From Bradyrhizobium mercantei (GTDB taxonomy: Bacteria > Pseudomonadota > Alphaproteobacteria > Rhizobiales > Xanthobacteraceae): a stretch of DNA of 64,000 nucleotides. Below the pieces are notes generated by a model. That model did no database searches, was not told the origin of the DNA, and saw nothing but the letters and a program-made list of their open reading frames with translations. Both the position numbers and the translations under genes were made by a program. Each line of letters begins with the position of its first letter. Within the stretch, counting starts at the first letter, position 1. The stretch covers positions 427,609-491,608 of the forward strand of contig NZ_MKFI01000004.1 of assembly GCF_001982635.1 (NCBI RefSeq), read 5' to 3'. Positions 1 through 9,033 of the stretch are shown here, piece after piece.

Positions 1-150
1 TCCGCGCATCGCGGACGAACCCAGCACCCGCTCGATCAGTTCCGAATGCCCGGCGTCCGGCACGTAGGGCACCTGGCGCACCTCGAAGCGCTGCAATATC
101 GAGAAGATCTCCTCGGGCCAGGAGGCCGCGGTGTCGGCACGGGCATGCAT
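1..150 (-). CDS. TPP-dependent decarboxylase-like protein, N-terminal fragment (cut by window edge)
   Basis: Reading leftward from an ATG at 150, an uninterrupted frame of 50 codons reaches the window edge. The first residues, MHARADTAASWPEEIF followed by a segment containing RQVPYVPDAGHSELIE, resemble the N-terminus of the small thiamine-pyrophosphate decarboxylases related to phosphonopyruvate and sulfopyruvate decarboxylase. In that family a Pro-Asp-Ala-Gly-His type segment lies near the start of the PYR domain. Only the N-terminus is present, so the substrate cannot be named. It is divergent from the P450 gene. The family assignment is from pattern memory and is moderate; that a gene starts here is fairly secure. 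Confidence 0.6.
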   Translation of the reverse strand, partial: MHARADTAASWPEEIFSILQRFEVRQVPYVPDAGHSELIERVLGSSAMRG

Positions 151-360
151 TGGCGTTTCCGGCTCTCTATTGATTGTTTGGCCGCGACTGTAGAGGGGCG
201 CGCGCGCTTCATCAAAGCGCAAAACCGCATATGGCTCTGCGATTTACTCGCATCACGCGACGCGCTCCGGGCCCGTTGCCGATGCCTGCAAATTGTGTTG
301 CGCGGCCGCCGCCCGGGGCTTACGATAGTTGCAAATGAAACTAATTGGGTTGGATGCGCC

Positions 361-1584
361 ATGAACGGACACGCGCCAGAGCTGGCTGACGGCTTCGACC
401 TCGAGAAGCTGACGCCGGAGTTCTACGCCGACCCCTACCCGACCTATCGCGCGCTGCGCGAGACCGCGCCGGTCAAGCTAATGCCGAATGGCTGCTACTT
501 CCTCACCCGCTACGACGACCTCATCGCCGCCTACAAGAACACCAAGGCGTTCTCCTCCGACAAGAAGAAGGAGTTCCTGCCGAAATACGGCAACTCGCTG
601 CTCTACGAGCACCACACCACGAGCCTCGTCTTCAACGATCCGCCGGCGCACACCCGCGTGCGGCGGCTGATCATGGGCGCCTTGTCGCCGCGGGCGATCG
701 CCGGCATGGAGCCGGACTTGATCGCGCTGGTCGACAGCCTGCTCGATCGGATCGCGACCAAGGAGCGCTTCGAGCTGATCGGCGATTTCGCCTCGGCTAT
801 TCCGGTCGAGGTGATCGGCAATCTGCTCGACGTGCCGCACGACGAGCGCGAGCCGCTGCGCGACTGGTCGCTGGCGATTCTCGGTGCGCTGGAGCCCGTG
901 ATCGGCAAGGAGGCGTTCGACCGCGGCAACAATGCGGTGAAGGATTTCCTCGCCTATCTCGAAACCCTGGTCGAACGACGCCGCGGCAGACCGGGCAATC
1001 CCGAACGCGATGTGCTGACCCGGCTGATCCAGGGCGAGGACAGTGGCGAGCGGCTGACCGCAAAGGAATTGCTGCACAATTGCATCTTCCTGCTCAACGC
1101 CGGCCACGAGACCACGACCAATCTGATCGGCAACGGCCTCGTGACGCTCACCCAAAATCCGGATCAGAAGCAGCGGCTGATCGCGCAGCCCGAGCTGATC
1201 AAGACCGCGGTCGAGGAGATGCTGCGCTACGAAAGCTCGAACCAGCTCGGCAACCGCATGATCGTGGAAGAGACCGAGCTCGGCGGCATCAAGCTGCCAC
1301 CCGGCACGCTGGTCACGCTGTGCATCGGCGCCGCCAACCGCGACCCCGCACAATTCCCCAACCCCGAAAGCTTCGACGTCGCGCGCACGCCGAACCGCCA
1401 TCTCGCCTTCGGCACCGGCGCGCATCAATGCGCCGGCATGGCGCTGGCGCGCCTCGAAGGCGCGATCGCGATCTCGCGCTTCCTGGCTCGCTTTCCGAAC
1501 TATGTGCTCGATGGCGAGCCGGTGCGCGGCGGCCGGGTGCGCTTCCGCGGCTTCCTCAGCGTGCCCTGCAGCATCAGCGCATAG
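361..1584 (+). CDS. cytochrome P450
   Basis: A soluble bacterial P450 of 407 residues, a normal length for the class. The I-helix oxygen-activation motif AGHETT is at residues 247-252, the K-helix ExxR is E286/R289, and the heme-binding loop FGTGAHQCAG is at 350-359 with C357 as the thiolate ligand. The open frame extends upstream to about position 46. The ATG at 361 was chosen because similarity to P450 N-termini (FYADPYPTYRALRE) begins just after it, and the upstream stretch is arginine-rich and opposite the divergent decarboxylase. There is no strong Shine-Dalgarno sequence. It presumably hydroxylates a small hydrophobic substrate; no ferredoxin or ferredoxin reductase lies alongside. Family certain, substrate unknown. 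Confidence 0.93.
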   Translation: MNGHAPELADGFDLEKLTPEFYADPYPTYRALRETAPVKLMPNGCYFLTRYDDLIAAYKNTKAFSSDKKKEFLPKYGNSLLYEHHTTSLVFNDPPAHTRVRRLIMGALSPRAIAGMEPDLIALVDSLLDRIATKERFELIGDFASAIPVEVIGNLLDVPHDEREPLRDWSLAILGALEPVIGKEAFDRGNNAVKDFLAYLETLVERRRGRPGNPERDVLTRLIQGEDSGERLTAKELLHNCIFLLNAGHETTTNLIGNGLVTLTQNPDQKQRLIAQPELIKTAVEEMLRYESSNQLGNRMIVEETELGGIKLPPGTLVTLCIGAANRDPAQFPNPESFDVARTPNRHLAFGTGAHQCAGMALARLEGAIAISRFLARFPNYVLDGEPVRGGRVRFRGFLSVPCSISA

Positions 1585-1706
1585 GACAGGCATTATCCCC
1601 TGCGAATTTGGCCGGCTGCTCGACTTCCCTGTGGAGGAACTGATGCCCACATCAACGGTAGGCGCGGATTGATGTAATCTCTCCTACGCTGCAGCGGGAG
1701 TGACGC

Positions 1707-2924
1707 ATGATGAATGCACTGGTCACTGATTTCCTCGCAACCGAAGCCCAGTTCGGCACCTACAATTACGAGCCGATCGGGGTCGTGCTGTCCCGCGGCG
1801 AAGGCGTCTGGGTCTGGGACACCGACGGCAACCGCTATCTCGACTGCCTCTCCGCCTATTCGGCCGTGAGCCAGGGCCACTGTCATCCGAAGATCCTGGC
1901 GGCAATGATCGAGCAGGCGCATCGGCTGACGCTGACCTCGCGTGCCTTCCACAACGACCAGCTCGCTCCCTTCTACCGCGAGCTTGCGGAGCTGACCGGC
2001 TCGCACAAGGTGCTGCCGATGAACAGCGGCGCCGAGGCGGTGGAGAGCGCGATCAAGTCGGTGCGCAAATGGGCCTACGAGGTCAAGGGCGTGCCCGATG
2101 GGCAGGCCGAGATCATCGTCTGCGCCAATAATTTTCACGGACGCACGCTCGGCATCGTCGGCTTCTCGACCGACGCCGGGTCGCGCGACCATTTCGGCCC
2201 ATTCGCGCCGGGCTTCAAGATCATCCCGTTCGGCGATGCCGCAGCGCTCGAGCAGGCGATCACGCCGAACACCGCCGCTTTCCTGGTCGAGCCGGTCCAG
2301 GGCGAGGCCGGCGTCATCATTCCTCCGGTGGGCTATTTCGCCCGTGTGCGCGAGCTGTGCACCGCGCACAATGTGATGCTGGTGCTCGACGAGATCCAGA
2401 CCGGGCTCGGCCGCACCGGCAAGCTGCTCGCCGAGCAGCACGAGGGCATCGAGGCCGACGTCACGCTGCTCGGCAAGGCGCTGTCGGGCGGCTTCTATCC
2501 GGTGTCGGCGGTGCTCTCCAACAACGCCGTGCTCGGCACGTTGCGGCCGGGCCAGCACGGCTCGACCTTCGGCGGCAATCCGCTGGCCTGTGCGGTGGCA
2601 CGCGCAGCGCTGCGCGTGCTGGTCGAGGAAGGGATGATCGAGAACGCCGCGCAACAGGGTGCACGCTTTCTCGCCGGATTGCAGGACATCCGCGCCAACG
2701 TGATCCGCGAGGTGCGCGGGCGCGGGCTGATGCTGGCGATCGAATTACATCCGGAAGCCGGCGGTGCCCGCCGCTACTGCCTGGCGCTGCAGGCGCGCGG
2801 CATCCTCGCCAAGGACACCCACGAGCACACCATCCGCATCGCGCCGCCCCTGGTGATCACGGCCGATCAGGTCGACTGGGCGTCGGAGCGGATCGCGGCC
2901 GCCCTGACGCAGGATATCTCCTGA
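1707..2924 (+). CDS. rocD: ornithine aminotransferase (class III PLP transaminase)
   Basis: A class III pyridoxal-phosphate aminotransferase of 405 residues, close to the usual length of ornithine--oxo-acid transaminase, which converts ornithine and 2-oxoglutarate to glutamate semialdehyde and glutamate. Visible features are NSGAEAVESAIK (PLP phosphate contact), NNFHGRTLG, VLDEIQTGLGRTGK (Asp to the pyridine N) and the Schiff-base lysine K257 in LLGKALSGG, then HGSTFGGNPLACAVA. The N-terminal stretch NYEPIGVVLSRGEGVWVWD is typical of RocD rather than of acetylornithine transaminases. Two ATG codons are adjacent (1707 and 1710); either could be used. Arginase or arginine-catabolic partners are not in the window. 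Cytosolic. Confidence 0.9.
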   Translation: MMNALVTDFLATEAQFGTYNYEPIGVVLSRGEGVWVWDTDGNRYLDCLSAYSAVSQGHCHPKILAAMIEQAHRLTLTSRAFHNDQLAPFYRELAELTGSHKVLPMNSGAEAVESAIKSVRKWAYEVKGVPDGQAEIIVCANNFHGRTLGIVGFSTDAGSRDHFGPFAPGFKIIPFGDAAALEQAITPNTAAFLVEPVQGEAGVIIPPVGYFARVRELCTAHNVMLVLDEIQTGLGRTGKLLAEQHEGIEADVTLLGKALSGGFYPVSAVLSNNAVLGTLRPGQHGSTFGGNPLACAVARAALRVLVEEGMIENAAQQGARFLAGLQDIRANVIREVRGRGLMLAIELHPEAGGARRYCLALQARGILAKDTHEHTIRIAPPLVITADQVDWASERIAAALTQDIS

Positions 2925-3031
2925 CGGTTCCCTGCGTCGGAAGACCGCAGAACTGGTTGCGATCTTCAAGAACGATTTCAACGTCCATGCGTTGAAGCTC
3001 TGCGGGCAGGGATGGACGGAGAGCCACGCTC

Positions 3032-4867
3032 ATGTCTTCCCGGCGCGCAGGACTTATTGTACTTTTGATTGGTGCCTCAATGCTCGCGACGAGCGGCGGT
3101 GCGTCCGCCCAGCCGCACGTCAAGGGTGGACCGGCGGCACGCCCAGCCGCGCCGCCGGCGATGGCGCGTCCTGCCGCGCCGATGGTCCACGCCGCCCCGC
3201 CCGCAATGGCGAGACCGCCTGCAATGGCGCGGCCACAAGCTATGGCTCGGCCCGCCGCACCCGCGTTCCACGCGCCGCAGCGACCGGCGATGGCGCCGCG
3301 CCCGGCGCCGCATTTCGCCGCCCCGTCAGTGCGCCAGGCTCCCCGTATCGCCGCGCCGCACGTTGCAACGCAACGGCCCGAATTCCGTCGCGGGGCACCG
3401 CCGCAGCGCCCGGCTCCCCATGTGGCCGCGCCATCGCGCCCGAGCCCGCCGTCGCGCTTGAGCGAGCGGCCGTCGCCGACGGAGCGAATTCAACAGCGCG
3501 CGCAACAGCGGCAGCAGCTGATCCAGCAACGCCAACAGACCGCGCAGCAGCGGCAGCGTGACACGCTGTCGCGCCAGACCGCCGAGCGGCAGACCCGGAT
3601 CGATCGCCTGCAGCAACGCGTGCAGCAGTTGCAGTCGCAGAAGGTTCAGGGCGCACGCGCGCAACGCGCCCACGACCGCGCCCTGCAGGCACAGAACCGC
3701 CTGCTGCAACGCGAGCAGCGCTCACAGCAAGCCGACCTTGCCCGCCAGCAGCGATTGGCACCGGCCACGACGGTTGGGGCCGCAACCGCGACCACAGCCG
3801 CGACGCATGCGGCTCAGCGCGAGCGATTTGCCGCGCACTTCCGCGACCAGGCCGGAGCGCAAAGCCAGGCGGCACTTGCGATGCGCCAGGGCGGCTGGGC
3901 GCCCCGCAATGCCTGGCGGCGCGGCCATCGCGCGGCGTTCGTGGCGTGGCTTGGTCCGGTGTTCCTGCCTTACGCCTATTCGGACATCTTCGACTACACG
4001 TTCTGGTCCTATGCCTACGAGCCCGGCTATTGGGCCTATGCGTATGACGACTTCGTCGACACCGTGTTCTGGGACACCAACAGTCCCTATTCGGCCTATG
4101 CCAGCATCGAGCCTGGCGACTATCCGGCGACCGCAGGCCGCACGCGGTCCCGTCAGCGCGCCGACACCAGCCCGCAGGCGATCAAGCAGCTGTGCGGTGA
4201 ACCGGACAAGGGCGTCACGGCCTGGCCGCTCGCCGACATCGCGCGTGCGGTGCGGCCGACCCAGCAGCAGCGCGCCCTGCTCGACGACTTGAAGACGGCC
4301 GCAACGCGGGCCGCCAATGTCTTCAAGGACACTTGCAGCGACACCTACGCGTTGACGCCAACCGGCCGCTTGCGGTCGATGCAAAACCGCATCAGCGCGA
4401 CGCTCGAGGCGATCAAGATCGTGCGGCCCGCGCTGGAGAATTTCTACAGCTCGCTCAACGACGAGCAACAGGCCCGCTTCAACGCGCTCGGCCCGCATGT
4501 CGGCGAGCGTTCGCCGCAACAGCAGGAAACAACCGCGCAATCCGGCAATTGCGGCGATTCGAAATCCGACCTGGCGCAGCTGCCGATCAACCGGATCGAG
4601 TCCTCGCTCCACCCGGCGGGCAAGCAAAAGGAAGCGCTCGACCGCCTCAGCGATGCGACCGCAAAAGCCATCGCGGACCTGCAGGCCGCCTGCCCCAACG
4701 ACATCCCGCTGACGCCGGTCGGACGACTGGAGGCGATGCAGCACCGGCTCGAGGCCATGCAGAAGGCCGCCAAGCTGATCGAGCCTGCGCTGGACAAATT
4801 CTATGCCTTGCTGAGCAGCGAGCAGAAGGCACGCTTCAACACCCTGGAGCGGGTCGCGAGCCCCTGA
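3032..4867 (+). CDS. secreted Pro/Ala/Arg-rich protein with two LTxxQ (Spy/CpxP-like) modules
   Basis: A 611-residue exported protein. Residues 1-26 form a Sec signal peptide ending ASA. The region to about 145 is Pro/Ala/Met/Arg low complexity, followed by a Gln/Arg-rich probable coiled coil (about 145-260). An aromatic stretch at 311-355 is crowded with Tyr, Trp and Phe. The C-terminal half holds two similar modules (about 387-490 and 506-608). Each starts at a Cys (C388, C507), contains a second Cys before an LTP..RL..MQ motif, and ends in a PAL..FY..L..EQ.ARFN segment like the LTxxQ family of periplasmic Spy/CpxP proteins. A paralogue of the same architecture lies at 36.7 kb. Function unknown; a periplasmic or envelope role is inferred from the signal peptide and modules. 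Confidence 0.82.
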   Translation: MSSRRAGLIVLLIGASMLATSGGASAQPHVKGGPAARPAAPPAMARPAAPMVHAAPPAMARPPAMARPQAMARPAAPAFHAPQRPAMAPRPAPHFAAPSVRQAPRIAAPHVATQRPEFRRGAPPQRPAPHVAAPSRPSPPSRLSERPSPTERIQQRAQQRQQLIQQRQQTAQQRQRDTLSRQTAERQTRIDRLQQRVQQLQSQKVQGARAQRAHDRALQAQNRLLQREQRSQQADLARQQRLAPATTVGAATATTAATHAAQRERFAAHFRDQAGAQSQAALAMRQGGWAPRNAWRRGHRAAFVAWLGPVFLPYAYSDIFDYTFWSYAYEPGYWAYAYDDFVDTVFWDTNSPYSAYASIEPGDYPATAGRTRSRQRADTSPQAIKQLCGEPDKGVTAWPLADIARAVRPTQQQRALLDDLKTAATRAANVFKDTCSDTYALTPTGRLRSMQNRISATLEAIKIVRPALENFYSSLNDEQQARFNALGPHVGERSPQQQETTAQSGNCGDSKSDLAQLPINRIESSLHPAGKQKEALDRLSDATAKAIADLQAACPNDIPLTPVGRLEAMQHRLEAMQKAAKLIEPALDKFYALLSSEQKARFNTLERVASP

Positions 4868-4943
4868 GGCCTGCGATCCCGACCGCCCCGTCTTGCGTTT
4901 GCCGCCGCCCCGCAGCAATGTTTGGCACCGGCATCCCTAAGCG

Positions 4944-5657
4944 ATGCCGAACGGCGGGGCGGGGATGAAACGGGGTTGGACGAACATCGGCGAGCTGCGC
5001 GAGCGCTGGGGCGATTCCCTGCTGACCGTGCTCACCATCCTGATGCTTGTCATGATGTTCGTGGTGGCGCCGCTGCAGGCATTGGGCCTGTTCGAGTTCC
5101 AGATTTTTGAGCTGCTGCTCGCGCTGGTCCTGGTCGGCGGCGTCTTCCTGATGTCTGGCAGCACGGTCGCGGTCGTCACGATGCTGGTCGCGCTCGTCAT
5201 GATCGTCACGGGCGGAATCCTGCGGCTGCGCTCACCTTCGATTGTCGATCTCAACCTGTTCGCCGGCTCGTGGCTGCTCGTCGGCCTGACCATGGCCGTG
5301 ACGGTGGCGCGCGCGACGTTCGCACCGGGCCGCGTCACCTATCATCGCGTGATCGGTGCCGTCCTGCTCTATCTCACGGTCGCCGTGATCTTCGCGGCGC
5401 TCTACACCTTTGTCGGCACGCTGAGGCCCAACGCGTTTCCCGGCATGAAAGTCGAAGACAGCCCGGCGCTGGCGAGCCGGGTGATCTATTTCAGCTTCGC
5501 TACGCTCACGACCACGGGGTATGGCGACGTCGCGCCGCTGCATCCGATCGCACGAAGCCTGTGCAATCTCGAAGCGATCTTCGGCCAGCTCTATCCGGCA
5601 ACGCTGCTGGCGCGGCTCGTCACCCTGGAGATCGAGCACCGCAACGAGGAGTCCTGA
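4944..5657 (+). CDS. two-TM-type ion channel with K+ selectivity filter
   Basis: A membrane protein of 237 residues with several hydrophobic segments between about 25 and 165, and a pore loop carrying the potassium-channel signature TTTGYGD at residues 189-195. It ends with a short cytoplasmic tail after the last pore helix. The pattern fits the Ion_trans_2 (two-TM pore) family found in many rhizobial genomes: extra N-terminal helices plus a single pore module, expected to assemble as a tetramer. ATG 4944 is used here, but the ATG at 4965 (MKRGWTN) follows a G-rich run and could be the true start, removing seven residues. No RCK or nucleotide-binding domain is present, so gating is unknown. 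It converges with the oxidase gene downstream. Confidence 0.85.
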   Translation: MPNGGAGMKRGWTNIGELRERWGDSLLTVLTILMLVMMFVVAPLQALGLFEFQIFELLLALVLVGGVFLMSGSTVAVVTMLVALVMIVTGGILRLRSPSIVDLNLFAGSWLLVGLTMAVTVARATFAPGRVTYHRVIGAVLLYLTVAVIFAALYTFVGTLRPNAFPGMKVEDSPALASRVIYFSFATLTTTGYGDVAPLHPIARSLCNLEAIFGQLYPATLLARLVTLEIEHRNEES

Positions 5658-5701
5658 TGACGCGGTGAGCAGTCCGCACATCTCAGGGAGCGATCGACCA
5701 G

Positions 5702-6847
5702 CTACCTGAACCGCAGGTTTGCGCGCGAAAGCTGGCTGATCGACGAGCACCCCATCAGCCGCATGTCTCGCACCAGCTCGGCCTGCATGAGACCAAGCGC
5801 ACGCTCGACTCCCGCCTGGCCCGCGGACGCAAGCGGATAGAGATAGAACCGTCCGACGCCAACGGCCTTGGCGCCCAACGACAGCGCCTTCAGCACATGG
5901 CTGCCGCGCTTGATGCCGCCGTCCATCATCACGTCGATACGGTCACCCACAGCATCAACGACTTCAGCCAGCTGATCGAACGCCGCCCGGGAGCCGTCGA
6001 GCTGCCGGCCGCCATGGTTGGACAGGATGATGCCAGTGCAGCCGATCTCAACGGCACGTTTGGCATCGTCAACCGACATGATCCCCTTCAGGCAGAACTG
6101 CCCGTTCCACTCCCGGACCATTTTGGCGACGTCGTCCCATGTCATGGCGGGATCGAGCATTTCGGTGAAATACCGCCCGATCGACATCGCGCCGCCGCTC
6201 ATGTCGACATGCTCGTCAAGTTGCGGCAGCTTGAAGCTTTCATGGGTGACATAGTTGATGGCCCATGCCGGCTTGATGGCAAATTGCAGCATGCCGCCAA
6301 GTGTCAGCTTGAACGGAATTGAGAACCCGGTGCGCAGATCGCGCTCGCGATTGCCGCCGGTGATGCTGTCGACGGTCAACATCATCACATTGACGCCGGC
6401 CTGCTTGGCGCGCTGCATCATCGCGGTGTTCAGGCCGCGATCCCGATGGAAGTAGAACTGATAGACCTGCGGCGTATCGTGCGCCTTGCGCAACTCCTCC
6501 AGACTCACAGTACCAAGTGAAGACACGCCGAACATCGTACCGTACTTCGCAGCCGCCGCGGCGACGGCCCGTTCGCCCTGATGGTGGAACAGGCGCTGCA
6601 GCGCGGTCGGCGAGCAATAGAATGGCGTTGCCAGCTTCTGGCCCATCACGGTGACGGAGAGATCGACGTTCTCGACGCCGCGCAGGACATTGGGCACCAG
6701 ATCGCAGCGCTCGAAGCTCGCGGTGTTCTGGCGCAGCGTCGCCTCATCATCCGCCGCACCATCGATATAGTCGAAGATCGGCCCCGGAAGCCGCCGTCGC
6801 GCCAGCTCCCGGAAGTCGTGGAAATTGTGACAGTCGCTCAGACGCAT
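5702..6847 (-). CDS. lldD: FMN-dependent alpha-hydroxy-acid dehydrogenase (L-lactate dehydrogenase type)
   Basis: An FMN TIM-barrel enzyme of 381 residues from the ATG at 6847 (MRLSDCHNFHDFRELA), the normal LldD length. The family signature SNHGGRQLDGS is at 276-286, with H278 as catalytic base and R281 binding the substrate carboxylate; K254 (CLKG) contacts FMN N1. The N-terminal FDYIDGAADDEATLRQN is the usual start of the barrel. Members oxidise L-lactate, glycolate or mandelate, passing electrons to quinone, cytochrome or oxygen; the exact acid cannot be read here. It is last in a long minus-strand run, 115 bases beyond the sugar isomerase gene, and may serve the same catabolic cluster. 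The open frame continues upstream to 7066 but without similarity. Confidence 0.85.
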   Translation of the reverse strand: MRLSDCHNFHDFRELARRRLPGPIFDYIDGAADDEATLRQNTASFERCDLVPNVLRGVENVDLSVTVMGQKLATPFYCSPTALQRLFHHQGERAVAAAAAKYGTMFGVSSLGTVSLEELRKAHDTPQVYQFYFHRDRGLNTAMMQRAKQAGVNVMMLTVDSITGGNRERDLRTGFSIPFKLTLGGMLQFAIKPAWAINYVTHESFKLPQLDEHVDMSGGAMSIGRYFTEMLDPAMTWDDVAKMVREWNGQFCLKGIMSVDDAKRAVEIGCTGIILSNHGGRQLDGSRAAFDQLAEVVDAVGDRIDVMMDGGIKRGSHVLKALSLGAKAVGVGRFYLYPLASAGQAGVERALGLMQAELVRDMRLMGCSSISQLSRANLRFR

Positions 6848-6962
6848 ATCATGCTCCGAATATCCGGATCGCGGCGTGCCACGGCTCTTCTGCACCGTGA
6901 CGCTCAGCACCAACCGGAATAACGGGCACGCCTCGGCTTGTCCACCGAACCGGGCTGGCGGG

Positions 6963-7826
6963 TCAAACCACCGTCCGGTGGCGCGCGATGCAGGTCCGCA
7001 GCACCTCGTCCAGCGGCCGGCTCCACCAGTCATTCGAGAAGATCTCGATCTCGGAATAGCCGGCAAAGCCCTGCGCCTCGACCGCCGCGCGCACCGACTT
7101 GATGTCGATGACGCCGTCGCCCATCATGCCGCGGTCGTTGAGGATGTCCTTGGTCGGCACCAGCCAGTCGCAGACATGGAACGCGAGCAGGCGATCCTTG
7201 CCGGCGCGCGCGATCTGGGTCATCAGCTCCGGATCCCACCAGATGTGATAGACGTCGAGCGCGACGCCGATCGCGCCGCTGCGGGCAGGATCGAGCGCAT
7301 CGCAGATGTCGAGCGCGTGCTTCGTCGTGTTCACGCAGGCACGGTCGGCCGCGTAGGCCGGATGCAGCGGCTCGATCGCGAGCGGCAATTTCGCCTGCCG
7401 GGCATAGTCCAGCATCTCGGCGATGCCGTCATGCACCTGGTTGCGCGCCGCCGCGATGTCCTTCGAGGCCGTGCTGCCCGGCCGCGAATATTGCGGCAGG
7501 CCGCCGACCACGAGCACGATGCAGGAGGCGCCGAGCGCTGCCGCCTCGTCGACCGCACGGCGGTTGTCGTCACGCGCCTCGCTGCGATGTGCGTCATCGG
7601 CCGTGAACATGCCGCCGCGGCAATAGCCCGAGAGATCAAGTCCGGCGTCCTTGACCGCGCGCACGGCACGGTCGAGCCCGACGGAAGCGACCTGGTCGCG
7701 CCAGGGATCGATGGCGCGGATACCATGGCGCGCGCAGGCCTCGACGATGGCGAGAAGATCGCCCTGCCTGCGGACCGTCGCCGTGTTCAGCGACAGCCAG
7801 CGGTGGTCATTGGAAAAATCGCGCAT
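6963..7826 (-). CDS. sugar phosphate isomerase/epimerase-like TIM barrel
   Basis: A protein of 287 residues with the AP-endonuclease-2/xylose-isomerase-like fold. Expected metal-ligand positions are visible as Glu in AIEPLHP, Asp and His in VALDVYHIWWD, His in FHVCDW and Glu in YSEIEIFSN. Members isomerise or epimerise sugars, or act on keto-sugar acids; the substrate here is unknown. Its start codon overlaps the stop of the upstream DUF993 gene by one base (TGATG at 7824-7828), so the two are translationally coupled. With the Gfo/Idh/MocA, enolase-superfamily and DUF993 genes it forms a four-gene catabolic unit. Confidence 0.82.
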   Translation of the reverse strand: MRDFSNDHRWLSLNTATVRRQGDLLAIVEACARHGIRAIDPWRDQVASVGLDRAVRAVKDAGLDLSGYCRGGMFTADDAHRSEARDDNRRAVDEAAALGASCIVLVVGGLPQYSRPGSTASKDIAAARNQVHDGIAEMLDYARQAKLPLAIEPLHPAYAADRACVNTTKHALDICDALDPARSGAIGVALDVYHIWWDPELMTQIARAGKDRLLAFHVCDWLVPTKDILNDRGMMGDGVIDIKSVRAAVEAQGFAGYSEIEIFSNDWWSRPLDEVLRTCIARHRTVV

Positions 7827-9019
7827 CAGGCGTCGATGCCGCGGGTGGTCAGGATAGCCTGCATCCGTCGTGTCGCGAGCTCCGGATCGGCGAGCAACCC
7901 CGCCTGGTCGGCCAGCCGGAACAGCTCGGCGAGATGCAGGGTCGAACGCCCGCTCTCCTGTCCGCCGACCATGGTGAAGTGATCCTGATGTCCGTTGAGA
8001 TAGGCCATGAACACGATGCCGGTCTTGTAGAAGCGCGTCGGCGCCCTGAAGATGTGGCGCGACAGCGGCACCGTCGGCCCGAGCACGTCGTGGAAGCCGG
8101 CCTCATCGCCTGCGGCCAGACGTGACAGCGCATAGGACGCCGCCGGCGCGATCGCGTCGAAGATGCCGAGCAGCGCGTGGGAAAATCCCTTGTCGTCGCC
8201 GGCGATCAGTTCGGCATAGTTGAAGTCGTCGCCGGTGTACATCTTGACGCGGGAATCGAGCCGGCGCCGCATGTCGATCTCGCGCTGCTTGTCGAGCAGC
8301 GAGACCTTGACGCCGTCGACCTTGGCCGCGTTGGCGTTGATGATCGCGACCGCAATGTCCATCGCTTTGTCGAGATCGGCCGTGCCCCAATAGCCCGACA
8401 GAGCCGGATCGAACATGTCGCCGAGCCAGTGGATGATCACGGGCTCACGGACCTGCGACAGCACGCGGTCATAAACCCTGGCGTAATCCTCCGCGTTCTT
8501 GCCGAGCTTTGCCAGCGCACGCGAGGCCATCAGGATGATGCGGCCACCTGCCTTCTCGACCGCCGCGATCTGCTCCTCATAGGCGCGGATGACGTCGTCG
8601 ATGGATTTTGCGTCTTCGACGGCAAGGTGGTCGGTGCCGGCACCGGAGAACACCAGCGCATTGCCCCTGGCCTTCGCTGCCGTCACCGAGCGCTGGATCA
8701 GTTCAAGTGAGGTCGCCCAGTCCAGCCCCATGCCGCGTTGCGCGGTGTCCATCGCCTCGGCGACGCCGAGGCCAAGATCCCAGACGTGCTCACGGAACGC
8801 GATCGTCTTGTCCCAGTCGATCGCGGCCGTCAGCCAGGGATCGACGTCGGCGCGCGGATCGGCCACCACATGGGCGGCCGAGAACGCCACGCGATTGAGC
8901 GTGCCCGCGAGCTTCGCGGGAAAGGTCCGCGACGCCGCCAGGCGATAGGTCTCGAGGCCGCCATCGGCGGTCGGCAGCTTCAACGAGAGCGATGACATCG
9001 GCAGGACCGGCTTGTTCAT
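7826..9019 (-). CDS. DUF993 dihydrodipicolinate synthase-like protein
   Basis: A 397-residue protein starting at ATG 9019 (MNKPVLPMSSLSLKLP), preceded by a clear AAAGGAC ribosome site. The sequence (MGLDWATSLELIQRS, NALVFSGAGTDHL, PVIIHWLGDMFDPALSGYWG) matches my recollection of the DUF993 family, a class of TIM-barrel proteins related to dihydrodipicolinate synthase/N-acetylneuraminate lyase aldolases and found in sugar-catabolic operons. Aldol cleavage of a keto-acid derived from a sugar is a reasonable inference but no member's reaction is known to me. It lies between the Gfo/Idh/MocA gene (15-base gap) and the isomerase (overlapping stop and start). Confidence 0.8.
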   Translation of the reverse strand: MNKPVLPMSSLSLKLPTADGGLETYRLAASRTFPAKLAGTLNRVAFSAAHVVADPRADVDPWLTAAIDWDKTIAFREHVWDLGLGVAEAMDTAQRGMGLDWATSLELIQRSVTAAKARGNALVFSGAGTDHLAVEDAKSIDDVIRAYEEQIAAVEKAGGRIILMASRALAKLGKNAEDYARVYDRVLSQVREPVIIHWLGDMFDPALSGYWGTADLDKAMDIAVAIINANAAKVDGVKVSLLDKQREIDMRRRLDSRVKMYTGDDFNYAELIAGDDKGFSHALLGIFDAIAPAASYALSRLAAGDEAGFHDVLGPTVPLSRHIFRAPTRFYKTGIVFMAYLNGHQDHFTMVGGQESGRSTLHLAELFRLADQAGLLADPELATRRMQAILTTRGIDA

Positions 9020-9033
9020 GGCAAAGTCCTTTC

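Noticed and set aside
46..360. N-terminal extension of the P450 frame by 105 codons
   Set aside because: The extension is Arg/Cys-rich, overlaps the divergent decarboxylase gene and has no P450 similarity.
478..1650. Long open frames opposite the P450 and many other genes (for example 478-1650 minus, 13671-14591 plus, 22984-24432 plus)
   Set aside because: Their products are rich in Arg, Asp, His and Ala with no recognisable domains, and they mirror genes with clear motifs. High GC makes such antisense frames common.
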